NCBI RefSeq assembly: GCF_029870955.1
Contig: NZ_PGFQ01000001.1
Coordinates: 248,001 to 312,000, forward strand
Length of the DNA: 64,000 nucleotides
From: Sulfitobacter faviae
GTDB lineage: Bacteria; Pseudomonadota; Alphaproteobacteria; Rhodobacterales; Rhodobacteraceae
Direction: 5' to 3'
In this document: positions 57,884-64,000 of the stretch, piece after piece
Position numbering within the stretch: position 1 is the stretch's first letter
How the letters are laid out: the number at the start of each line of letters is the position of its first letter
Made by a program: the position numbers and the translations under genes
The notes under the pieces: model-generated
Seen by the model: the letters and a program-made list of their open reading frames with translations, nothing else
Told to the model about the DNA's origin: nothing
Databases searched by the model: none

Positions 57884-59596
57884 ATGACACGCCACCTCAT
57901 CACCTCCGCCATCCCCTATATCAACGGGATCAAACATCTGGGTAACCTCGTGGGCAGCCAGCTGCCTGCGGACCTCTACGCGCGCTATCAGCGTGGCCGG
58001 GGGCAGGATGTTCTGTTCCTCTGCGCCACGGACGAGCACGGCACCCCCGCCGAGCTTGCCGCCGCGAAAGCGGGCAAACCGGTCGATGAATATTGCGCCG
58101 AGATGTATGAAACACAGGCCCGCATCGCCGAAGGGTTCGGCCTGTCCTTCGATCACTTTGGCCGCTCGTCCAGCCCGCAGAACCGCAAGCTCACGCAGCA
58201 TTTCGCAGGCGCGCTGGCCGACCGCGGGCTGATCGAAGAGGTCTCCCAACGGCAGATTTATTCGCCGACCGACGGGCGCTTCCTGCCCGACCGCTATGTC
58301 GAGGGCACCTGCCCCAACTGCGGCTTCGAGGATGCGCGCGGCGATCAATGCGACAATTGCACCAAGCAACTCGACCCCGAGGACCTGATCAACCCGCGCT
58401 CGACGATCTCGGGCGCCACTGATCTGGAGATGCGCGAGACGAAGCACCTGTTCCTCAAGCAAAGCCAACTCAAGGACGAGCTCGACGCTTGGATCGACAG
58501 CAAGACCGACTGGCCCGTGCTGACCACCTCCATCGCCAAGAAATGGCTGCATGACGGCGACGGGCTGCAAGACCGTGGCATCACCCGCGACCTGAGCTGG
58601 GGCGTGCCGGTGAAACGCGGCGATCAGGATTGGCCGGGCATGGAAGGCAAGGTCTTTTACGTCTGGTTCGACGCGCCCATCGAATACATCGCCTGCGCGC
58701 AGGAATGGGTCGATGCGGGCAAAGGCGTCGATTGGGAAAGCTGGTGGCGCACCGACCGCGGCGCCGAAGACGTGCGCTACACCCAGTTCATGGGCAAGGA
58801 CAATGTCCCCTTCCACACGCTCAGCTTCCCCGCCACGATCAAGGGCTCGGGCGAGCCGTGGAAGCTGGTGGATTACATCAAGTCCTTCAATTACCTCAAT
58901 TATGACGGCGGTCAGTTCTCCACCTCGCGTGGGCGCGGCGTCTTCATGGATCAGGCGTTGGAAATCCTGCCGGCGGATTACTGGCGCTGGTGGCTCTTGA
59001 GCCATGCGCCTGAGACCTCGGATGCCGAATTCACTTGGGAAAATTTCCAAGCCTCGGTGAACAAGGATTTGGCCGACGTACTGGGCAATTTCGTCAGCCG
59101 GATCACCAAGTTCTGCCGCTCCAAATTCGGCGAAGCGGTGCCCGAGGCCGGCGAATACGGCGAGGCGGAACAGGCGCTGATCGAAGACATCACCGCCCGC
59201 GTCGCCCGTTACGAGACGCTGATGGAGGCGATGGAGGTCCGCAAGTCCGCCGCCGAACTGCGCGGCATCTGGGCGGCGGGCAACGAATATCTGCAAGCCC
59301 AAGCGCCTTGGACCACCTTCAAGACCGACCCCGACCGCGCGGCGGCGCAGGTGCGGCTGGCGCTGAACCTGATCCCGCTCTACGCCGTGCTTTCCGCACC
59401 CTTCATCCCCACGGCCTCGGCCTCGATGCTGGCGGCGATGAAGGTCGAAGACATGCCCTGGCCCGACGATGTGCCCGCGGCCTTGGGCAAGCTTGCCCCC
59501 GGCCACGGCTTTGAAGTGCCCGAAGTGCTTTTTGCCAAGATCAGCGATGAGGACCGCGAAAGCTGGGCCGAACGTTTCGCCGGTAAGCGCGACTGA
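57884..59596 (+). CDS. metG: methionyl-tRNA synthetase
   Basis: A 570-residue class I synthetase that charges tRNA-Met. The HIGH-like motif is HLGN at about 18-21. The knuckle domain holds [17 protein letters not shown], two CxxC pairs for zinc. The substrate segment [11 protein letters not shown] follows. At about 340-346 the site of KMSKS reads QFSTSRG, a divergent form that keeps only the serines. The anticodon-binding helical domain fills residues about 380-560. No C-terminal dimer domain is present. Confidence 0.95.
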   Translation: MTRHLITSAIPYINGIKHLGNLVGSQLPADLYARYQRGRGQDVLFLCATDEHGTPAELAAAKAGKPVDEYCAEMYETQARIAEGFGLSFDHFGRSSSPQNRKLTQHFAGALADRGLIEEVSQRQIYSPTDGRFLPDRYVEGTCPNCGFEDARGDQCDNCTKQLDPEDLINPRSTISGATDLEMRETKHLFLKQSQLKDELDAWIDSKTDWPVLTTSIAKKWLHDGDGLQDRGITRDLSWGVPVKRGDQDWPGMEGKVFYVWFDAPIEYIACAQEWVDAGKGVDWESWWRTDRGAEDVRYTQFMGKDNVPFHTLSFPATIKGSGEPWKLVDYIKSFNYLNYDGGQFSTSRGRGVFMDQALEILPADYWRWWLLSHAPETSDAEFTWENFQASVNKDLADVLGNFVSRITKFCRSKFGEAVPEAGEYGEAEQALIEDITARVARYETLMEAMEVRKSAAELRGIWAAGNEYLQAQAPWTTFKTDPDRAAAQVRLALNLIPLYAVLSAPFIPTASASMLAAMKVEDMPWPDDVPAALGKLAPGHGFEVPEVLFAKISDEDRESWAERFAGKRD

Positions 59597-59609
59597 TCAG
59601 AAATGTAGG

Positions 59610-59638
59610 AACAGCGGCGCGGGTTGTGCGCCGCTGTT
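59610..59638 (+). terminator. Rho-independent terminator of metG
   Basis: AACAGCGGCGC pairs with GCGCCGCTGTT around a 7-base loop, followed by TCGTT, starting 13 bases after the metG stop. Confidence 0.8.
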
Positions 59639-59662
59639 TCGTTCTACGGCGAAGGCGCTCGG

Positions 59663-60253
59663 CTAACCGCTCCGCGCGCGCTTTCCGCCTGAGACCGCGC
59701 GCACCGGCCCCACGCCATTCGCCGCCGCTTCGACACCCCGAAACCGGACGCCATGCCGCCGCCCCTCGGGATCCCGCTCCGCCGTGAGCCAGCCGTGGAC
59801 AATGCGGGCCGTCTCTTCCCCCGGGTGCATCTGAAAGCCGCCCTGCGGCGCCAGCCCCTCAAGCGCCTGCGCCCAAAGCGTGCCGATCTCAGCCCCATCG
59901 CAGAGCCGCGGCCCGAACAGATCGCTGATATGCTGCCCGATCAGGCAATCCCCCAGCCCATAGGTGACACCGCAGGCCGCCTCATTGGCATGGCAAACGC
60001 GCCCATCGGGAGAGAATACCACGTCGATTTCGGCCATATCGGCCTTGACCGGGGATAGGATGGCCTCACCCGCGGCCCCCTTCCCGCCCGCGGGGCCGGG
60101 AGAGGGCACAAGCGCTCCGCGAAGCCCTCCCTTGGGCCGACCATCAAGGTTCTGCCTAAACATGCGCCGCTCTGCCGCGAAAACGATGGAGATGAGCGGG
60201 AGTTGCCCTGAGGTAAGGCTGTCCTCCCCAGCAGCGGTATCTCCGTCTGACAT
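59663..60253 (-). CDS. PAS-like domain protein, uncertain
   Basis: A 196-residue protein from ATG 60253. The region DMAEIDVVFSPDGRVCHANEAACGVTYGLGDCLIGQHISDLFG near the middle has the shape of a PAS domain. The N-terminus (LISIVFAAERRMFRQNLDG) and the Gly/Pro-rich linker are less typical. It has no output domain. It could interact with the MHYT kinase encoded divergently, but nothing in the sequence proves this. It may be a real small sensor or an unexpressed frame. Confidence 0.5.
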   Translation of the reverse strand: MSDGDTAAGEDSLTSGQLPLISIVFAAERRMFRQNLDGRPKGGLRGALVPSPGPAGGKGAAGEAILSPVKADMAEIDVVFSPDGRVCHANEAACGVTYGLGDCLIGQHISDLFGPRLCDGAEIGTLWAQALEGLAPQGGFQMHPGEETARIVHGWLTAERDPEGRRHGVRFRGVEAAANGVGPVRAVSGGKRARSG

Positions 60254-60495
60254 GCTCACCCTCTCACGCGGCCCGTCGAGCCTTGCCGCGCCGCACCACC
60301 CAACGGAGCCCAGCATCCGAGCAACATAGCCCCGCAGGCAAAAAACCATGCGCCGTAAGAGGTTAAACGATCGCCCTCCTTTCCCTGAACCTGCCATCTG
60401 CCGCCTCTACCTCGTCCCGCCCCACTGCCGACCTTGGGAGAGGATTAGCGGCAAGGTCTTACCACGGAGTTAAAAAATGTAGGCACAGTGTGAAC

Positions 60496-60524
60496 TTGCG
60501 AGAGACTTATTTTCGCCCTATTCC
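60496..60524 (+). promoter_or_regulatory. candidate promoter of the MHYT kinase gene
   Basis: TTGCGA at 60496-60501 and TATTCC at 60519-60524 are spaced by 17 bases. The CtrA-type box starts nine bases downstream. Confidence 0.35.
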
Positions 60525-60532
60525 GACAGCAA

Positions 60533-60547
60533 TTAACCAAGTGTTAA
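60533..60547 (+). promoter_or_regulatory. CtrA-type binding site
   Basis: TTAA-CCAAGTG-TTAA, the full TTAA-N7-TTAA consensus of the alphaproteobacterial cell-cycle regulator CtrA. It lies 17 bases before the ATG at 60565. Confidence 0.65.
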
Positions 60548-60564
60548 TATCAGATAGGATAAAG

Positions 60565-62106
60565 ATGTTCCGGGTCGCCCATACAATTCATCACGATCAC
60601 GACCTCGGGCTCGTGCTGCTTGCAGCACTTCTTTGTATCTTCGGCAGCTGGGTGGTGGCACGGCTCTATCGGCATGTGCTTGAACAGCCGCGTCGCCAGG
60701 CGTTGATCTGGTGCTATCTGACCGCGATGACAGCGGGGGTGACGATCTGGTGCACCCATTTCATCGCGATCCTTGCCTATCAGCTCGACGCGCCGGCGAC
60801 GTTCCATTTCTCGCTCACCTTCCTGTCGCTGATCATCGCCATCGTCGGCTCGATCTTGGGCGTCGTCATCGCCGGGCTGCTCAAATCCCGACGGGCCACG
60901 GTTCTGGGCGGGACGATCTTTGGGCTGGCGATTTCGGCCATGCATTACACCGGCATGGTGGCCTATCGCGTGCAGGGCGCGATCCATTGGGACATGGGGT
61001 ATCTGACCGCCTCCGTCATCATCGCGGTCGTCCTTGCAACCCTCGCGCTTGGCGCAGCGGGCCGTGGGGGCAAGGGCAGCGTGGTGTGGATGACCGCGCT
61101 TTTGGCGATGGCGATCATCCTGCTCCATTTCACCGGCATGGCTGCTTTTCAGGTCACCCCGCTGGCCGCGCAGCCGCTTTACGCCAACCCAGTTGAATAT
61201 AGATTAATCGCGCTGATCATCGCCGGCACCGCCGCCATCATCGCGCTGGCCGCGCTCTTTAGCTATGTTGTCGAAAACCGCACTCGCAACGAAAGCGTCG
61301 AGGAACTGCGAAAGGCCCGCGATGCCGCCGAAAGTGCCAGCCGGGCGAAATCGGAATTCATGAGCGTGCTCAGCCACGAATTGCGCACCCCGCTGACCAT
61401 CGTGATCGGCTACGCCAGCTTCCTGTCGGAACTCAAACGCCACAACCTCGCCAAGCTGGGCCCTGAGGAGCATCCCGGGTCCGAGCATTTCAGCAAAATG
61501 GGTGATCAGGCGGAACTCTACGGCCAGCGCATCAAATTCGCGGGCGGGCAATTGTTGACCATTATCAACGACATCCTCGACTATACGAATATGGAGTTGA
61601 ACGACCTCGCGCTCGACAAGACGGCCTTCGACACCCGCGCGCTTTTGGAGGAAGTGGTCGAAGAGCACCACGGCGCCGCGCATGACAAGACCGCTACGCT
61701 GCATATCGACACCCCGCCGCTCACCGTCACCGCTGACCGCCGCCGCAGCCTGCAACTGCTGGGCCATATCGTCGGCAATGCGCTGAAATTCTCTAAGGCG
61801 CGGGACATCTATCTGCGCGCGCGCCTGCACGCGGGCGGGTTTGTTTTCGAGGTCGAAGACAATGGCGTCGGCATCGCCGCGCAGGATTTGGACCGCATTT
61901 TCGAGGCTTTCACCCAGATCGAAGACGCCGATGACCGCGCCGAGGGCGGCACCGGGCTGGGGCTGGCGATCTGCAAGAAACTGGCCCTTGCCCATGGCGG
62001 CGACATCACGGTCAAAAGCACGCTTGGTCAGGGCACGACCTTTACCGTCTTCATCCCCGGCGCCACGCAATTGGCAGAGCCTGCGACGCTGGCCCAAGCA
62101 AGCTAA
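60565..62106 (+). CDS. MHYT-domain sensor histidine kinase
   Basis: A 513-residue integral membrane kinase. Residues about 10-240 contain seven helices with three MHYT-type motifs: WCTHFIAILAY, AMHYTGMVAY and LLHFTGMAAF, thought to bind copper and sense gas or redox. The HisKA motif is SVLSHELRTPLT with His271, and the ATPase shows NALKFS, VEDNGVGIA and GGTGLGLAICKK. The ATG at 60565 has an agataggat site; a GTG at 60490 would put the CtrA box inside the gene. No response regulator is adjacent. Confidence 0.9.
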   Translation: MFRVAHTIHHDHDLGLVLLAALLCIFGSWVVARLYRHVLEQPRRQALIWCYLTAMTAGVTIWCTHFIAILAYQLDAPATFHFSLTFLSLIIAIVGSILGVVIAGLLKSRRATVLGGTIFGLAISAMHYTGMVAYRVQGAIHWDMGYLTASVIIAVVLATLALGAAGRGGKGSVVWMTALLAMAIILLHFTGMAAFQVTPLAAQPLYANPVEYRLIALIIAGTAAIIALAALFSYVVENRTRNESVEELRKARDAAESASRAKSEFMSVLSHELRTPLTIVIGYASFLSELKRHNLAKLGPEEHPGSEHFSKMGDQAELYGQRIKFAGGQLLTIINDILDYTNMELNDLALDKTAFDTRALLEEVVEEHHGAAHDKTATLHIDTPPLTVTADRRRSLQLLGHIVGNALKFSKARDIYLRARLHAGGFVFEVEDNGVGIAAQDLDRIFEAFTQIEDADDRAEGGTGLGLAICKKLALAHGGDITVKSTLGQGTTFTVFIPGATQLAEPATLAQAS

Positions 62107-62120
62107 GCCTTTGAAAACAG

Positions 62121-62207
62121 TGGTGCGGGCGGTGGGACTCGAACCCACACGGGGCTACGCCCCAACAGATTTTAAGTCTGGTATGTCTACCATTCCATCA
62201 CGCCCGC
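62121..62207 (-). tRNA. tRNA-Leu (anticodon UAA)
   Basis: A long-variable-arm tRNA on the minus strand: acceptor GCGGGCG/CGCCCGC with A73 and encoded CCA, anticodon arm CAGAC-TTAAAAT-... with TAA as anticodon, variable arm GGGGC-GTAG-CCCC, and T-arm GTGGG-TTCGAGT-CCCAC. The length of 87 bases including CCA fits tRNA-Leu. Confidence 0.94.
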
Positions 62208-62285
62208 ATCGGGGCGCACAATAAGCATCACGCGGGCGGTGTAAATGGGCGAATGCCCCCGGCCCCATGGTTCTGGCACGATGCT

Positions 62286-62762
62286 TCAGGCCGTATCGGC
62301 CAGCATGGTTTCCTTCACCGCCTCCATCGCCACATAGGTCGAGGTGCTGGCCACATGCGGCAGGGTTGAAATCACCTCCCCCAGAAAGCGACGATATTCT
62401 GACATGTTCCGCGTGCGCACCTTGATCAGATAGTCGAAATGGCTCGCGATCATATGGGCCTGTTCGATCTCTGGCACCTTAGCCACGGCAAGGTTGAAGG
62501 CCCGCAAGGCCGCCTCGCGCGTGTCGTTCAGGCGCACCTCGACAAAGGCGACATGATCCAGCCCCAGCCGGATCGGGTCCAAAAGGGCGCGATAGCCAAG
62601 GATCACGCCGCTTTCCTCCAACCGGCGCAGACGCGCTTGGGTGGGGGATTTCGACAGGCCGATGCGGCGGGCAAGATCGGTGATGCTGATGCGCCCGTCC
62701 TCGGCCAACACCGATAGAATCGCGCTGTCGAACCGGTCCAGATTGAAAAGTTCATTTGACAT
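62286..62762 (-). CDS. putR: Lrp/AsnC family regulator, PutR-like
   Basis: A 158-residue regulator. The N-terminal helix-turn-helix (about 8-60) has FDSAILSVLAEDGRISITDLARRIGLSKSPTQARLRRLEESGVI, and the C-terminal part is the RAM domain (about 70-150). It is divergent from putA, the arrangement seen in Agrobacterium and Rhodobacter, where PutR activates putA in response to proline. The ATG at 62762 is chosen because it starts the usual N-terminus and leaves the 107-base gap for the shared promoter. Confidence 0.92.
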   Translation of the reverse strand: MSNELFNLDRFDSAILSVLAEDGRISITDLARRIGLSKSPTQARLRRLEESGVILGYRALLDPIRLGLDHVAFVEVRLNDTREAALRAFNLAVAKVPEIEQAHMIASHFDYLIKVRTRNMSEYRRFLGEVISTLPHVASTSTYVAMEAVKETMLADTA

Positions 62763-62869
62763 GCGGTGACCCTCTCGTTCAGTCCCAACGACTATCATGA
62801 CAGACATATTAAGTCGATTAGCCTGCTCAACATGCGGTATTCTGGTCCAAACATCAACTGGAGCTTGCC

Positions 62870-64000
62870 ATGGCCCTCGATCACGCCCCCGCCCTTCGCC
62901 AAACCATCGACGCGCGCACCTATGCTGAGCCTGACGCGCTGCTGACCGAGCTCAAGGCGCAGGCCGATCTTTCGCCCGAGGACCGCGCCAAGATCACCGC
63001 CGATGCTGCGGGTCTGGTGCGTGACATCCGCGGCACCTCGGCCCCCGGCATGATGGAAGTCTTCCTTGCCGAATATGGCCTCAGCACCGAGGAAGGCGTG
63101 GCGCTGATGTGTCTCGCCGAGGCGCTGCTGCGCGTGCCGGATGCCGAGACCATCGATGCGCTGATCGAAGACAAGATCGCCCCGTCGGACTGGGGCCGCC
63201 ACATGGGGCATTCGACCTCGAGCCTTGTCAACGCCTCGACATGGGCGCTGATGCTGACGGGCCGCGTGCTGGATGATGACCAGCCCGGCCCGGTGCGCCA
63301 CCTGCGGGCGGCGATCAAACGTCTGGGGGAGCCGGTGATCCGCACCGCCGTCAGCCGCGCCATGCGCGAGATGGGCCGCCAGTTCGTGCTGGGCGAGGAC
63401 ATTCAGGCCGCGATGAAACGCGCCCGCGGCATGGAGAAGAAGGGCTTCACCTATAGCTACGACATGCTGGGCGAAGCCGCGCGGACCGAGGCCGATGCCA
63501 AACGCTATCACCTCAGCTATTCCCGCGCGATCTCGGCCATTGCAGATGCCTGCACCCATGACGACATCCGCAAGAACCCCGGCATTTCGGTCAAGCTCTC
63601 GGCCCTGCACCCGCGTTACGAGTTGGCGCAGGAAGAGGCCGTGATGCGCGATTTGGTGCCACGCCTCCGGGCGCTGGCGCTCTTGGCGAAATCGGCTGGC
63701 ATGGGCCTCAACATCGATGCCGAGGAGGCCGACCGTTTGGCACTCTCGCTCGAGGTGATCGACACGGTGATGGGCGAGCCCGCGCTGGCCGGTTGGGACG
63801 GTTTCGGCGTGGTCGTGCAGGCCTACGGCCCGCGCGCCGGCGTGGTGATCGACACGCTTTATGACATGGCGCAGCGTCATGACCGCCGCATCATGGTGCG
63901 GCTGGTCAAGGGCGCCTATTGGGACACCGAGATCAAGCAAGCGCAGGTTGAGGGGATCGACGGTTTCCCGGTCTTCACCCGCAAGGCGGCCACGGATGTC
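62870..64000 (+). CDS. putA: proline dehydrogenase/P5C dehydrogenase PutA, 5' part
   Basis: Begins MALDHAPALRQTIDARTYAEP and runs off the right edge after 377 residues. The dimerisation arm and the start of the proline dehydrogenase barrel are visible: GRQFVLGEDIQAAMKRARGMEKKGFTYSYDMLGEAARTEADA, followed by SVKLSALHPRYE and MVRLVKGAYWDTEIKQAQVEG. There is no ribbon-helix-helix at the N-terminus, so this PutA is not its own repressor; the divergent Lrp-type gene takes that role. The full enzyme oxidises proline to glutamate in two steps. Confidence 0.97.
   Translation, partial: MALDHAPALRQTIDARTYAEPDALLTELKAQADLSPEDRAKITADAAGLVRDIRGTSAPGMMEVFLAEYGLSTEEGVALMCLAEALLRVPDAETIDALIEDKIAPSDWGRHMGHSTSSLVNASTWALMLTGRVLDDDQPGPVRHLRAAIKRLGEPVIRTAVSRAMREMGRQFVLGEDIQAAMKRARGMEKKGFTYSYDMLGEAARTEADAKRYHLSYSRAISAIADACTHDDIRKNPGISVKLSALHPRYELAQEEAVMRDLVPRLRALALLAKSAGMGLNIDAEEADRLALSLEVIDTVMGEPALAGWDGFGVVVQAYGPRAGVVIDTLYDMAQRHDRRIMVRLVKGAYWDTEIKQAQVEGIDGFPVFTRKAATDV

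Noticed and set aside
57773-59506. 577-codon open frame opposite metG
   Set aside because: Shadow of metG without recognisable domains.
62795-63940. Minus-strand open frame in the right end
   Set aside because: It covers the 5' part of putA, which has clear family likeness on the plus strand and runs off the window.

Overview
The window is a chromosomal stretch of an alphaproteobacterium, most likely family Rhodobacteraceae (Roseobacter group, Sulfitobacter-like). Signs are: high GC, dense short operons with ATGA/TGATG overlaps, a sarcosine oxidase soxBDAG operon, an mmcB gene under a GTTC-N7-GTTC type LexA box, a CtrA-type TTAA-N7-TTAA box, a tRNA-His with A73 and no G-1, Rhodobacteraceae small DUF proteins, and RpoH and RpoD genes of alphaproteobacterial type. 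No insertion sequence, prophage, integrase or CRISPR array was seen; this is core genome with a few accessory modules.

Layout. 0.2-4.5 kb: ferredoxin fdxA, an S4 RNA-binding protein, a Suv3-like helicase and a TPR protein on the minus strand. 4.6-10.6 kb (+): SCP2-like protein, lysophospholipase-like hydrolase, a ligase-associated exonuclease and ATP-dependent DNA ligase, oligoendopeptidase F and a small membrane protein. 10.6-16.2 kb: DksA-like zinc finger, a hypothetical, a phosphatase, a GntR regulator with two matching operator-like sites, rpoH, rluD, suhB. 16.4-20.5 kb: curA-like oxidoreductase, divergent metR/metF, a thioesterase, a PRC-barrel protein. 20.7-24.3 kb: tRNA-His, mmcB with LexA box, an uncharacterised coiled-coil membrane protein plus ClpP-like protease pair, and a structured non-coding RNA (6S RNA candidate). 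24.3-33.4 kb: riboflavin operon (nrdR ribD ... ribE ribBA ribH nusB, minus strand) split by three plus-strand capsule export genes (kpsS, wza/kpsD-like, kpsC). 33.6-40.3 kb: SDR, YjbQ, secreted proteins, dnaG-rpoD. 40.3-46.9 kb: soxBDAG and glutamate dehydrogenase. 47.3-49.8 kb: three Tad-like pseudopilin/VWA proteins. 49.8-52.5 kb: ECF-type sigma factor with membrane partner, periplasmic metal-sensor-like protein and EF-hand protein. 52.7-59.6 kb: DUF983, Nudix, DMT transporter, lipocalin-like lipoprotein, aldo/keto reductase, MFS transporter, metG. 59.7-64 kb: PAS-like protein, MHYT histidine kinase with CtrA box, tRNA-Leu(UAA), Lrp-type putR and the 5' part of putA.

The most important caveat is that ten genes, including essential dnaG, are broken by single-base shifts, nearly all at G or C runs of four to six bases, and each is net one base short. 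In every case restoring one base gives a full-length family member. This looks like homopolymer undercalling in the assembly rather than biology. Those genes are annotated across the break as one CDS each.

The best candidates for undescribed biology are the pair of membrane coiled-coil protein and membrane-anchored ClpP-like protease beside a LexA box and an ncRNA (21.8-24.2 kb), and the sigma/EF-hand/metal-sensor module (50.4-52.5 kb). Function is inferred, not shown, for both.
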